From: Sipunculus nudus
Lineage: Eukaryota; Annelida; Sipuncula; Golfingiida; Sipunculidae
Direction: 5' to 3'
Assembly: GCA_026874595.1 (NCBI GenBank)
Contig: JAPPUL010000095.1
Location: forward strand, 310,001 to 374,000
DNA length: 64,000 bases
Shown: piece by piece, positions 1-9,583 of the stretch
Position numbering within the stretch: the stretch's first letter is position 1
Layout: each line of letters starts with the position of its first letter
The notes under the pieces: model-generated
The model's database searches: none
Told to the model about the DNA's origin: nothing
Seen by the model: only the letters and a program-made list of their open reading frames with translations
Program-made: the position numbers and the translations under genes

Positions 1-1360
1 CCCTAAAACTGCCAATAAGTATTAAAAACTCGCCTATAAAGCCATTTAAGCCCGGAAGCCCTATCGATGATAGTGTCGTTATCATAAAGACTACCGCATA
101 TATAGGCATAACTGAAGATAATCCCCCGAAAGCTTCTATATCTTTTGTGTGACGCCTTTCATAAAGTATTCCTACAAGCAAAAACAACAATCCCGTACTA
201 AGTCCATGGTTTATCATTTGATATATTGCTCCACTAACACCCTGATACGACAAGAACATTTTACCATCAAGTCCGCTGCTAAAGGCAAAAAGTCCAAGCA
301 TTACAAACCCAAGATGGCTTACCGACGAATACGCTATCAGTTTCTTTATATCCTTCTGGGCCAACGCCATCAATGCTCCGTATATTATACCCACTATCGC
401 CAAGATAGAGATATATGGTGCAAAGTTAAAGGACGCATTTGGGAAAAAAGGTATTGCGAACCTTATAAAGCCATATGTTCCCATTTTTAATAAAACACCT
501 GCAAGAACTACACTACCTGCCGTTGGGGCTTGAACGTGCGCATCTGGAAGCCATGTATGAAACGGGAATATAGGAACCTTTATTGCAAAGGACAAAGCAA
601 AGGCAAGAAAGAGTATAGATTCTACACTAATTCCATACCCAAGTACATCATATATTATATTAAGAGTATAGCTTTGTTCGTATATCGTACTTAAATTAAA
701 TGTTCCCACTTCAAGGTATATATATATTATGCCCAGAAACATTAGTAAGCTCCCGACTAGTGTATATATAAAAAACTTAACTGCTGCATAGACCTTGCTT
801 TCTCCTCCCCATATCCCTATAATAAAATACATCGGGATTAGCATCACTTCCCAAAATATATAGAATAACAGCAAGTCCCATGCCATAAAAGCGCCAAGCA
901 TACTTGATTCCATTAAAAGCATACATACTATGAATTCTTTTATCCTAAAAGAAATTGACCTCCATGAGGCAAGAATTGTAATTGGTATCAAAAGCGTTGT
1001 GAGCACTATCATTAGTATACTTATTGCATCTACTTGCAAATGGTAGGTCGAATTTACATCTACAAAGCCTAAATTAAGCCAGGGTACAACTTCATAAAAA
1101 CCTGCTATCCTTTCTCCGCCTTCTGTAACGATAATTACATTTGTATTAAACCATTCAAAGATATTAGCCCCAGGATAATGGCTTCCTACATAAGTGAAAA
1201 GCGGTATTGATAGTAAAAATACAAGAAAAGAAAATACAAAACCTATAACCTTTAAAACTTTCCCGTTTCTATCTTCACTATATACTTTATCCTTTGGCAA
1301 AAAGAGTACTACTAATGCTCCTATAACAGGCAAAAATAATAATACACTCATAAGTCCCAT
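1..1360 (-). CDS. nuoM: NADH-quinone oxidoreductase subunit M (partial, C-terminus outside window)
   Basis: Antiporter-like membrane subunit of complex I, coupling quinone reduction to proton pumping. The reading frame is open from the ATG at 1360 to the left edge (about 453 codons, no stop), so only the C-terminal part is missing. It starts MGLMSVLLFLPVIGAL, carries the family's conserved Glu in a membrane helix (FYIFWEVMLIPMYF) and the signature FPFHTWLPDAHVQAPTAGS, and consists of successive hydrophobic helices. It is the last visible gene of the nuo operon, 63 bp after nuoL; nuoN would be expected beyond the edge. Family assignment is secure. Confidence 0.95.
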   Translation of the reverse strand, partial: MGLMSVLLFLPVIGALVVLFLPKDKVYSEDRNGKVLKVIGFVFSFLVFLLSIPLFTYVGSHYPGANIFEWFNTNVIIVTEGGERIAGFYEVVPWLNLGFVDVNSTYHLQVDAISILMIVLTTLLIPITILASWRSISFRIKEFIVCMLLMESSMLGAFMAWDLLLFYIFWEVMLIPMYFIIGIWGGESKVYAAVKFFIYTLVGSLLMFLGIIYIYLEVGTFNLSTIYEQSYTLNIIYDVLGYGISVESILFLAFALSFAIKVPIFPFHTWLPDAHVQAPTAGSVVLAGVLLKMGTYGFIRFAIPFFPNASFNFAPYISILAIVGIIYGALMALAQKDIKKLIAYSSVSHLGFVMLGLFAFSSGLDGKMFLSYQGVSGAIYQMINHGLSTGLLFLLVGILYERRHTKDIEAFGGLSSVMPIYAVVFMITTLSSIGLPGLNGFIGEFLILIGSFR

Positions 1361-1423
1361 TTAAAAAACCCTTTATATCATCTTCAAAAAATACATGAAA
1401 GCTAAAAATATCCTTACCATACT

Positions 1424-3355
1424 TTACCCTACTTTAAGAGAGTATAATATATATAGCAATACAAATACTACCCCCAAAAGTAAGGTAAACGCATACACAC
1501 TAATATTTCCAGATTGCACATTCCCAAACAAATTACCAATCCTTCTTGCCAAAAGGCCAACCCCATTTACTAGCCCATCAATTACCAAAACATCAAAACG
1601 ACGCCATAAGTATCTCGATCCCTTTATAAGCGGTCTCACAAATATAAAATCATATAGCTCATCTATATAATATTTATTATAAGAAAGCTTATAAAATATC
1701 CGACCAATATAACTTGTGGCAAACTTATCAGGCATACTTAAACTCTTTCCATATACAATGCCGGCTCCTATAGCAAATATTATCCCAAGTATCGTCACTA
1801 AAGCTATATGTGGGACTTCAACAACCTGTTTGCCAAAAACGTTCGACAAAAATATATGTATATCACCTCCAAAAAGACCAGGGTATCCTATAAGCCCCCC
1901 AAATAAAGCCAATAGCGCAAGCACCACCAAAACTCCGCTCATCACCTTAGATGGCTCGCCCACATGTTCATAATCTTCTAAAGACATTTTAGTCTTACTC
2001 CCCCAAAACGTTAAACCCATAAGACGAAAGCTATACATTGCCGTAAACAATGCTCCTAAAACACCAACTATCCAAAAAATATAGCCAAGTTCATAACCAA
2101 ACAATAACATCTCATATGACTTAACCTTTTCAAGTATTAAATCCTTACTCATAAAACCAGATATATAAGGCAATACCCCGCTAAGCGCTAAAGCCCCTAT
2201 TAGCATTGTATAATAGGTTATTGGCAACTTTGACTTTAGTTTGCCCATCTTATTCATGTCCTGTTCATGATGTGTTGCTAATATCACCGAGCCTGCACAC
2301 AAGAATAAAAGTGCTTTGAAAAACGCATGCGTTACTAAGTGAAATATCCCAACAGAAAAAGCTCCTACTGCCATCGCCATAAACATATACCCAAGTTGGC
2401 TCACTGTCGAATAGGCAAGCACTTTCTTTATATCATTTTGACTTATTGCTATTGTTCCTGCGTATAGGGCTGTTGCTCCTCCTATTATTAGAATAATCAG
2501 CATTGTCGTAGATGACAGGCTAAACAAATAATGCAGCCGACCTATCATGTATACTCCCGCTGTTACCATAGTTGCTGCGTGGATTAATGCGCTAACCGGT
2601 GTTGGACCCGCCATCGCGTCCGGTAACCAGGTATATAGCGGTATTTGGGCTGACTTGCCTGTTGCTCCTACAAATAATAACAACGTTATTATCGTTATTA
2701 CTCCCCCTGAGACAAGCCCTTCTACTACTTTTTCATTCCCTTTTATATAACTTTCAAGAGAAGCAAAATCTAGCGTCCCAAAGTAGGCAAATATTAAAAA
2801 TATACCAAGTATAAATCCTAAATCCCCTATCCTATTTACTATAAATGCTTTCTTGCCTGCTTTTGCAAAATCTATATTCTTATACCAAAAGCCAATAAGC
2901 AAATACGAGCAAAGGCCTACACCCTCCCACCCAAGAAAGAGTAATACCAGATTATCTGCCATCACAAGCACCAACATGGAAAACGTAAACAGATTTAAAT
3001 ATGAGAAAAACTTATGTACTCCTAAATCCCCTTTCATATAGCCTGTTGAGTAAAGGTGTATTAAAAATCCAACACCGGTTATTACATTCATCATAACTAT
3101 AGAAAGCTCATCTACCCTAAACCCAAATGAAATGTCAAGCTCTCCAGCGCGAAACCAGCTATATAATGTATGTTCTAGTGGTGCGCCCCCTCCAAATGCC
3201 AAATCTAAAAGTATTATAAACGACAATATAAATGACACTAATACCGTTGTACACCCTATTATATGCACATACCTTACACTAAGACGTTTGCCAAAAAGTC
3301 CATTTAGTATAAAGCCTAGTAAAGGTAAAAAGGCTATTAGTATTAGCAAGTTCAC
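1424..3355 (-). CDS. nuoL: NADH-quinone oxidoreductase subunit L
   Basis: Largest antiporter-like membrane subunit of complex I, 643 residues, a normal length. The N-terminal half has FLGWEGVGLCSYLLIGFW and TWLPDAMAGPTPVSALIHA, both hallmark NuoL segments with the conserved Glu and Lys of the proton channel (GATGKSAQIPLYTW). The C-terminal region, LSYNKYYIDELYDFIFVRP, matches the lateral-helix end of NuoL. The start ATG directly abuts the nuoK stop, which implies translational coupling. Expected to act in the inner membrane with NuoM, NuoN and NuoK. Confidence 0.97.
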   Translation of the reverse strand: MNLLILIAFLPLLGFILNGLFGKRLSVRYVHIIGCTTVLVSFILSFIILLDLAFGGGAPLEHTLYSWFRAGELDISFGFRVDELSIVMMNVITGVGFLIHLYSTGYMKGDLGVHKFFSYLNLFTFSMLVLVMADNLVLLFLGWEGVGLCSYLLIGFWYKNIDFAKAGKKAFIVNRIGDLGFILGIFLIFAYFGTLDFASLESYIKGNEKVVEGLVSGGVITIITLLLFVGATGKSAQIPLYTWLPDAMAGPTPVSALIHAATMVTAGVYMIGRLHYLFSLSSTTMLIILIIGGATALYAGTIAISQNDIKKVLAYSTVSQLGYMFMAMAVGAFSVGIFHLVTHAFFKALLFLCAGSVILATHHEQDMNKMGKLKSKLPITYYTMLIGALALSGVLPYISGFMSKDLILEKVKSYEMLLFGYELGYIFWIVGVLGALFTAMYSFRLMGLTFWGSKTKMSLEDYEHVGEPSKVMSGVLVVLALLALFGGLIGYPGLFGGDIHIFLSNVFGKQVVEVPHIALVTILGIIFAIGAGIVYGKSLSMPDKFATSYIGRIFYKLSYNKYYIDELYDFIFVRPLIKGSRYLWRRFDVLVIDGLVNGVGLLARRIGNLFGNVQSGNISVYAFTLLLGVVFVLLYILYSLKVG

Positions 3356-3676
3356 CTACCCCCGTAGTCCCGTTAGATTATCTACATCTATTTTTCTTTT
3401 GTTTTTATATATTGTAACAAGCAATGCAAGCCCTACCGCTGCCTCACACGCCGCCACTGCTATTATCAATAAAACAAAATAATGTCCCGCCTCAGCTCCA
3501 ACTTTATAATATTTAAAATAATTAAAGGCAATTATTATTAGGCCTACCGCATTGAACATTATCTCAAGACTCATTAATACTACAAGCAAATTACGCTTTG
3601 TTATAACTCCATAGGCTCCTATGCCAAAAAGTATTAATCCTAGTATTATGCTATTATTTAGAGTAAAAAAGTTCAA
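3356..3676 (-). CDS. nuoK: NADH-quinone oxidoreductase subunit K
   Basis: Small three-helix membrane subunit of complex I, 106 residues, the usual length. The conserved Glu lies in VVLMSLEIMFNAVGLI, and the third helix contains AVAACEAAVGLALLV with a second conserved Glu; these acidic residues belong to the proton path of the family. The gene begins one base after the nuoJ stop and ends one base before the nuoL start, so nuoJ-K-L are packed without gaps and very probably translated as a coupled set. Confidence 0.97.
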   Translation of the reverse strand: MNFFTLNNSIILGLILFGIGAYGVITKRNLLVVLMSLEIMFNAVGLIIIAFNYFKYYKVGAEAGHYFVLLIIAVAACEAAVGLALLVTIYKNKRKIDVDNLTGLRG

Positions 3677-4321
3677 CTATTTTTGCCTCCCATATCGTCC
3701 TGCTAGTATCAAAACCCCTATTATTGATACTATTATAAGTATTGATGTTAGTTCAAAGGAGATTATTGCTATGCTTTCACTGTTATTTTTTAATGTGGCC
3801 TCTTGTGTTTCTTCCGTCTTGCCAAAGATATATTCCCCTATCTTTTTAGTCGAACCAAATTCTTCAAGACTCTCTTTATCTAAAATCCTACCTAAACTTT
3901 CTACATCACTATAATCTGTCTTATTTAAGACTTTTGTATACCCAGCCTTTTTATTACTAACATCAGGCGGGGTAAAGAAAAGCAACAGAGGAAGCACTAT
4001 TAAAAATGACAATATTAATACAAAAGAAAGGAGCTTATATATAATACTCTTGTCTAGCTCATATTCCTTCTTTCCCAAGTCCACCATCATTATAACAAAA
4101 GTAAAAAGTACCATTATCGCTCCCGCATACACTAAAACCTCAATTATTGCAACAAATGGAGCTGACATTAACAAATATATCCCCGCTATCGGGATAAACG
4201 ACGCAATTAATGCTATTGAGCTATATATTGGATTTTTAAGATATATTACAAGTAGTGCAAGTGATATCGTACTTATGCTAAATATGATAAATAGTGCCTC
4301 CTGCACTATCTGGTTATCCAA
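3677..4321 (-). CDS. nuoJ: NADH-quinone oxidoreductase subunit J
   Basis: Membrane subunit of complex I, 214 residues with five hydrophobic helices. The segment VLVYAGAIMVLFTFVIMMVDLG is the recognisable NuoJ core, containing the helix that distorts during turnover in solved structures. Between helices 4 and 5 lies a polar stretch of about 60 residues (roughly 120-180) rich in Lys, Glu and Asp, which looks like a lineage-specific loop. The gene follows nuoI after a 141-bp spacer with no ORF, one of the longer gaps in the operon. Confidence 0.95.
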   Translation of the reverse strand: MDNQIVQEALFIIFSISTISLALLVIYLKNPIYSSIALIASFIPIAGIYLLMSAPFVAIIEVLVYAGAIMVLFTFVIMMVDLGKKEYELDKSIIYKLLSFVLILSFLIVLPLLLFFTPPDVSNKKAGYTKVLNKTDYSDVESLGRILDKESLEEFGSTKKIGEYIFGKTEETQEATLKNNSESIAIISFELTSILIIVSIIGVLILAGRYGRQK

Positions 4322-4462
4322 ATTCTTCTCTCCATCAATTAATCTTTAATATAAGCCTTTCTTTTTAGACTTTTTGCCTTCCTAAATTATATCTTTTTAT
4401 AATCTAGTTTATTATAATCTAGACAAACTAGTCGCTTTTGTGCATCTCATTTCTCATAAATA

Positions 4463-4930
4463 TTACATGTCTAAAAGCTTTTGTCGATCATATATAAAAT
4501 CCTGTCGCTTACCATATACCTCAGGATGTTTATGAGTCATCTCAATAGCATCACAAGGACAAGCCTCAACGCAATACCCACAAAATATACACCTAAGCTC
4601 ATCTATTGTAAAAGATGCTGGATACTTTTCTCTATCAGGACCATACCCTTCAGGTGATGGTGCTGCTTCTATAAATATACAGTTTGATGGGCAGGCGGTT
4701 GCGCACATGAAACATGCAACACATTTTATACGTCCTTTTTCATCTTGCTTAAGCCTATGCAAACCTCGAAATCGGCTTGAATACTCTGGTTTTTCCTCCG
4801 GATATTGTATTGTAAATTTCTTAACTTTCAAAAGGTGCTTCAATGTATGCAAAAGCCCTCTTATTATACTAAATAAGTATAGCTTCTCTATAAAATTCAC
4901 CTTTTTATATTTCTTTTTATATTCTCTCAT
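4463..4930 (-). CDS. nuoI: NADH-quinone oxidoreductase subunit I, 2x[4Fe-4S]
   Basis: Peripheral-arm subunit carrying clusters N6a and N6b, which pass electrons toward the quinone site. Two complete ferredoxin motifs are visible, CVACFMCATACP and CIFCGYCVEACP, each CxxCxxCxxxCP. The N-terminal 35 residues contain an amphipathic stretch (FIEKLYLFSIIRGLLHTLKHLL) that would contact the membrane arm. The length of 155 residues is normal. It lies 50 bp after nuoH and 141 bp before nuoJ. Confidence 0.97.
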   Translation of the reverse strand: MREYKKKYKKVNFIEKLYLFSIIRGLLHTLKHLLKVKKFTIQYPEEKPEYSSRFRGLHRLKQDEKGRIKCVACFMCATACPSNCIFIEAAPSPEGYGPDREKYPASFTIDELRCIFCGYCVEACPCDAIEMTHKHPEVYGKRQDFIYDRQKLLDM

Positions 4931-4980
4931 CTATTTGCTCTCGTTAAAATCAAATCTAATCCCCACAAAATACCAGCATA

Positions 4981-6045
4981 TTACACATTAAATCCAAAAT
5001 ATTGCAAAAATACCATAAGCAATATATTAAATATTGCAAGCGGAACAAGCACCACCCAGCCCTGATACATAAGCTGATCCCATCTAACTCGTGGCAAGGT
5101 CCAACGTACCCATATGAAAAAGAATATGAATATACCCACCTTCAAACTAAATATTCCAAACGATATTAAGCCTACTATCCAAGGGCCATACTCAGCATAG
5201 GGAAAAATATTTTCTATTCCAGGTAAATACCAGCCTCCAAAAAACAAAGTAACCATTAAAGCTGATATAGAAAACATTGCTATATATTCTCCCATGAAAA
5301 ACATTGCAAACTTAAGTCCACTATATTCTGTGTGATACCCCCCTACAAGCTCTGATTCTGCTTCTGGCATGTCAAAAGGCAGTCTATTTGTCTCTGCGAA
5401 TGCTGTAATTAAAAATATAAAAAACGTAAGCGGTTGACGAAAGACATACCAAGCTGGGACATAGTCTATTAAATAACCCTTTTGCGCTATCACTATATCA
5501 TCTAATGACAAACTACCTGATGACATTATTATACCTATTAAGGCAAGCCCCATTGCAAGTTCAAAACTAATTAGTTGGGCTGAGGACCTAAGTCCTCCTA
5601 TTAACGAATACTTGCTGAACGACGACCACCCTCCATACGACAACCCATATGCACTTATTGAGCTTACCGCAAGTACAAATAATAATCCTACACCTATGTC
5701 TGACAACGCAAAGCTACCATGACTACCTATTAAATATTCAACTCCTCCTATCTCCTCCCCCCAACTTACATTTGCAAAAGGAATTACCCCAAATACTATA
5801 ACCGGAGGTATGAAGGCCAGGATTGGTGCCAGGTTGTAGATAAACTTATTTGCTCGCTCCGGAATTATATCCTCCTTAAAGATAAACTTAAATACGTCTG
5901 CAAGCGGTTGTAATATCCCAAATGGTCCTACCCTATTTGGACCTATTCGGTCTTGTATAAACGCCGAAATACGCCGCTCAGCCAAAAGCGACATCGGAAC
6001 CGTGCTTATTACCATTACTGCGATAACTACGCTCTTTAGGAGCAT
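4981..6045 (-). CDS. nuoH: NADH-quinone oxidoreductase subunit H
   Basis: Membrane subunit that forms much of the quinone chamber, 354 residues. The N-terminal signature ERRISAFIQDRIGPNRVG and the acidic loop AFAETNRLPFDMPEAESELV are both intact; the latter holds the charged residues linking quinone reduction to proton pumping. The C-terminal segment FIWVRWTLPRVRWDQLM is also typical. The start lies 14 bp after the nuoG stop, so the two are probably co-translated. Confidence 0.97.
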   Translation of the reverse strand: MLLKSVVIAVMVISTVPMSLLAERRISAFIQDRIGPNRVGPFGILQPLADVFKFIFKEDIIPERANKFIYNLAPILAFIPPVIVFGVIPFANVSWGEEIGGVEYLIGSHGSFALSDIGVGLLFVLAVSSISAYGLSYGGWSSFSKYSLIGGLRSSAQLISFELAMGLALIGIIMSSGSLSLDDIVIAQKGYLIDYVPAWYVFRQPLTFFIFLITAFAETNRLPFDMPEAESELVGGYHTEYSGLKFAMFFMGEYIAMFSISALMVTLFFGGWYLPGIENIFPYAEYGPWIVGLISFGIFSLKVGIFIFFFIWVRWTLPRVRWDQLMYQGWVVLVPLAIFNILLMVFLQYFGFNV

Positions 6046-6059
6046 TAGAATTACGTTTT

Positions 6060-7610
6060 CTATTTCGATACCTCTTTATACCTTTTTAGCTTCTCATTCA
6101 ATTTATTGTAAATCCTTTCGGTAAGATAAGCATCTTCCTCTCCTCTAATCCCACCCATAAGACTTATAACTCTTTTTAAAATCTCACTGCCGCTAAGCCC
6201 ATAGGTCATAGGCTCTATTACTGATTTAAAGCTTTGCACGATATATTTGTCATTTATATAACTGCCACTATCCTCATAATGACTCAACATCGATAACTCC
6301 AAATCTGCTCCTCGACTAAACTCTGTCCTAATATAATCAATAACTACTATATCTTCAAACCTATTTTTTGATACGCTACCTATTCCTTTAGGCACGTACC
6401 CTTCCCCTACCCCTCCTATATATATTAAATTCTTTACCACATCCCCTAAATTTACATCCTCCCCCACCGCAACATCCATCCCATATATAACCTTTATACC
6501 TAAAACATTAGGATTCTTATCGCCGCTTATCCTAAATCCTGGGTATATCTCATCCTCTTCTTTTACATTGCCACAAAAATATATCTTGCTACCTCCCAAA
6601 TATTTATCCCGAAGCTCCTTTAACATATACAAAACCTCATTACTACTCCACGCCGACACCACGATACCCAACCTCGATACGTATTCCTTATCCTCAAATC
6701 TTTCCTTTAAACTAAATAACGCCTCTGTCCATGATACTTCTTTTCCTTGCATATATGGACGCTTTAATCTATTCTCAGAATATATATACCCATAGTTAAG
6801 TCGACCGTAATCGCACATGAAGGACTTGTTTACTTCTTCATTTTCCATCGGTACTATTCGCTTTATCTTATTATCAAGTGCATCCACTCGTACATTACAT
6901 CCCACTGAGCACATGTTGCATATGCTCTTTTTCTGACTCATATTCCATACTCGGGCTTCGTAAAGAAAATCTGCACTAACTAATGCCCCAACCGGACATA
7001 TATCATTTACATTCATCGATAAGGCGTTGTTTATTGGATAGCTTGGATGTATATCTATTTTAGACTTATCACCCCTCCCCACTACGCTAAGCTCTCCTGT
7101 CCCGCTTATCTCATCCGTAAAACGCACGCACCGTGTGCACACTATACATCTACTGCCCCAATACTTTACATGTTCTCCTAAATCCTTTACCTCCTTTACC
7201 TCCTTCCCTTCCGAAAATCGTCCCGCGGCATAGCCATAATCATATGAATAATTCTGCAATGTACACTCCCCCGCTTTGTCACACACTGGGCAATCTAATG
7301 GATGGTTTATAAGCAAAAACTCCATTATGTTTTCTCGAAGCTTTATTACCGACTCAGACTTTGTATCAACTTCCATGCCCTCTGATACCACCGTTGCACA
7401 CGATATCACAGGCTTTGGTATACCTTTTACATTCACTAGGCACATTCGGCAGTTTCCCGCTATTGACAAATCTTTGTGATAGCAAAAATGAGGAACCTTT
7501 ATACCGTTTTCATGGCATACTTGTATTACTGTCTTTCCTGCCTCACTCCTATACTCCTTCCCATCTATCTTTAATACTATATTTTTACGTTTCTTTCCAT
7601 TCAACTCCAT
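6060..7610 (-). CDS. nuoG: NADH-quinone oxidoreductase subunit G, short form
   Basis: Iron-sulfur subunit of the NADH module. In order: a [2Fe-2S] domain (HFCYHKDLSIAGNCRMCLV), the His/Cys motif HPLDCPVCDKAGECTLQ, the Cys set CIVCTRCVRFTDEISG and a start of the molybdopterin-oxidoreductase-like domain with CNMCSVGCNVRVD. The protein is about 516 residues, clearly shorter than most NuoG proteins (roughly 680-910), and the molybdopterin-like domain is cut down to about 280 residues. The ATG at 7610 is preferred over an in-frame TTG at 7625; a GAGG lies nine bases upstream of it. All cluster ligands that I can see are kept, so the gene should work. Confidence 0.93.
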   Translation of the reverse strand: MELNGKKRKNIVLKIDGKEYRSEAGKTVIQVCHENGIKVPHFCYHKDLSIAGNCRMCLVNVKGIPKPVISCATVVSEGMEVDTKSESVIKLRENIMEFLLINHPLDCPVCDKAGECTLQNYSYDYGYAAGRFSEGKEVKEVKDLGEHVKYWGSRCIVCTRCVRFTDEISGTGELSVVGRGDKSKIDIHPSYPINNALSMNVNDICPVGALVSADFLYEARVWNMSQKKSICNMCSVGCNVRVDALDNKIKRIVPMENEEVNKSFMCDYGRLNYGYIYSENRLKRPYMQGKEVSWTEALFSLKERFEDKEYVSRLGIVVSAWSSNEVLYMLKELRDKYLGGSKIYFCGNVKEEDEIYPGFRISGDKNPNVLGIKVIYGMDVAVGEDVNLGDVVKNLIYIGGVGEGYVPKGIGSVSKNRFEDIVVIDYIRTEFSRGADLELSMLSHYEDSGSYINDKYIVQSFKSVIEPMTYGLSGSEILKRVISLMGGIRGEEDAYLTERIYNKLNEKLKRYKEVSK

Positions 7611-7636
7611 TCTTAATAACCTCAAGCTACTTTTTT

Positions 7637-7691
7637 CTATCCTTTATCCCCTTTATCCCTTTATCCCTTTTATCCCTTTTATCCCTTTTAT
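7637..7691. repeat. Short tandem repeat, 9-11 bp unit, upstream of nuoG
   Basis: In the 145-bp nuoF-nuoG spacer, five to six imperfect copies of a unit reading cttttatccc on the plus strand are arranged head to tail. On the transcribed strand this gives repeated GGGATAAAA, so AG-rich stretches sit near the translation start of nuoG. The rest of the spacer shows no ORF or hairpin. Confidence 0.8.
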
Positions 7692-7755
7692 AAAGACTCT
7701 TTGTAAAATCCTCTCTCTAAGTCCATCTCTTTAACCTGTCGCCTAACCCTATCTC

Positions 7756-9021
7756 CTATTCTACCACTTGTTCTACTTCCAAAAGAGATTCAAACTCTTC
7801 TCTAAATGCATCTAAATAGCTTCTCATTGGCATCGCTGCCGCATCCGCAAGTACACATATCGTCTTCCCTTGCATATTGTTACATATATCATTTAGTAAA
7901 TTCAAATCCTCTGGCCTACCCTCTCCTTTCTTAAGACGATATAATATCTTCTCAAGCCACCCTGTCCCCTCCCGACATGGAGTACACTGTCCGCAGGACT
8001 CATGATGATAGAATTTCATCAAGTTTAATATCGCATCTACCATATCCGTATCTTCATTCATTACAACAATCCCTCCTGACCCTAACATGCTTGAAGCCTC
8101 AGAAAGACTCTCATAATCCATCTTTATATCCAACTGATCCCCTTTTAATATCGGAGTCGATGAGCCGCCAGGTATTACTGCCTTAACACTCTTACCCTCA
8201 GGTATCACCCCCCCTCCATACTCATTTATTATCTCCCTTAACTTTGTCCCAAGCGGTACTTCATAATTACCTGGCTTCTTTACATGCCCACTTAATGAGA
8301 ATATCTTAAAACCCGGACTCTTCTCTGTCCCAAAGCTTCTATGCCAATCTGAGCCTTTTTCTATTATATGTGGTAAATTACATAATGTCTCTACGTTATT
8401 TATTATCGTCGGGGCCCCGAAAAGACCTTGCACTGCCGGGAAAGGTGGCTTTATCTTCGGATAACCGCGCGAGCCCTCAAGCGACGTCAACTGCGCCGTC
8501 TCCTCACCACATATATAAGCCCCCGCTCCCCTAACCACAAATACATCCAAATCATATCCACTCCCAAATATATCCTTCCCTATATAGCCTTTGTCCCTTG
8601 CCTCCTCTATTGCCTCTACAAGCACTTTATACCCATACCCAAATTCCCCTCTTATATATATATAGGCTTGGTTAGACTGTATGGCCCAACAACATATTAT
8701 AATTCCTTCTAAAAGTTGATGAGGATCATATTCTATTAATGCCCTATCTTTAAATGTCCCAGGCTCACTCTCATCTGCGTTGCAGGATAAGTATACTGGC
8801 TTTTTTCCCTTTGGGATAAAACTCCATTTTAAGCCAGTTGGAAAACCTGCACCCCCACGCCCTCGCAATCCTGAGGCTTTTACTAGTTCTGTTACTTCAT
8901 TTGGAGCCTTTGAAAGTGCTGTCCTCGCCCCCTTATACCCACCCCCAGCCTCATAATACGATAGCTCTTTTGCTTTCTCGTTTCCTACATTCTTTGTTAA
9001 AACTGGCTCGAATTTTATCAA
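7756..9021 (-). CDS. nuoF: NADH-quinone oxidoreductase subunit F, NADH/FMN site
   Basis: Binds NADH, FMN and cluster N3, and is the electron entry point of complex I. The FMN/NADH glycine-rich segments GLRGRGGAGFPTGLKW and RGAGAYICGEETAQLTSLEG are present, followed by the cluster motif ESCGQCTPCREG and a distal Cys in GKTICVLADA. The length of 421 residues is normal. Start ATG at 9021, 56 bp after nuoE. The canonical GEETALLNSLEG appears here as GEETAQLTSLEG, a mild variation. Confidence 0.97.
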   Translation of the reverse strand: MIKFEPVLTKNVGNEKAKELSYYEAGGGYKGARTALSKAPNEVTELVKASGLRGRGGAGFPTGLKWSFIPKGKKPVYLSCNADESEPGTFKDRALIEYDPHQLLEGIIICCWAIQSNQAYIYIRGEFGYGYKVLVEAIEEARDKGYIGKDIFGSGYDLDVFVVRGAGAYICGEETAQLTSLEGSRGYPKIKPPFPAVQGLFGAPTIINNVETLCNLPHIIEKGSDWHRSFGTEKSPGFKIFSLSGHVKKPGNYEVPLGTKLREIINEYGGGVIPEGKSVKAVIPGGSSTPILKGDQLDIKMDYESLSEASSMLGSGGIVVMNEDTDMVDAILNLMKFYHHESCGQCTPCREGTGWLEKILYRLKKGEGRPEDLNLLNDICNNMQGKTICVLADAAAMPMRSYLDAFREEFESLLEVEQVVE

Positions 9022-9077
9022 TATATTACTCCCTTATATTACTTCCTTCTTTTCAAGCTTAATCCTTATTAAACTAG

Positions 9078-9548
9078 TTATTCTAGCTTTGATAGTATTT
9101 CGTCTATTTTATCTTTTGTTAGATTTTCATGATATTTATCATCTATTTGCATAACTGGTGCTGTGTCGCAGCTTGCAAGGCATTCTACCTTCTCAAGAGA
9201 ATATTTACCATCTGCACTCTTATCTCCTACACCCACTCCCAGCTTATCTTCTAAATATTTCAACACCTCTTCAGAACCTCGTAAAGCACACATTAGTGTA
9301 CTACATACCATTATCCTATTCTTTCCATGATGACATCTTTTAAAATGTGTGTAGAATGTTAAAAATCCATATACATACGAGGGCGACAACTCAAGCAGCT
9401 TCCCTACAAATTCGCATTCCTCATGCTCTAGATAACCAACCTCTCGTTCCACTACTCGCATAACTGACAACAATGCCGCTTTCTTATTCGGGAAATGTGT
9501 TAGTATCTCTTCTACCTCTTCTTTTATTGATGGCGTTATTTCTTGCAT
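9078..9548 (-). CDS. nuoE: NADH-quinone oxidoreductase subunit E, [2Fe-2S]
   Basis: Thioredoxin-fold [2Fe-2S] subunit partnering NuoF. The cluster ligands are CSTLMCALRG (CxxxxC) and the later CLASCD (CxxxC). The preferred start is the ATG at 9548 (MQEITPSIKEEVEEIL), which matches where family members begin; an upstream in-frame GTG at 9581 lies four bases past the nuoD stop and would add 11 residues. About 156 residues, normal for the family. Confidence 0.95.
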   Translation of the reverse strand: MQEITPSIKEEVEEILTHFPNKKAALLSVMRVVEREVGYLEHEECEFVGKLLELSPSYVYGFLTFYTHFKRCHHGKNRIMVCSTLMCALRGSEEVLKYLEDKLGVGVGDKSADGKYSLEKVECLASCDTAPVMQIDDKYHENLTKDKIDEILSKLE

Positions 9549-9583
9549 GTATTTCTCTTTATAACTCCCGTTTTTTAACACAT

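Noticed and set aside
149-490. Plus-strand ORF opposite nuoM
   Set aside because: Antisense of a clear NuoM coding region; no family-like sequence. The same holds for many other ORFs opposite the nuo genes.
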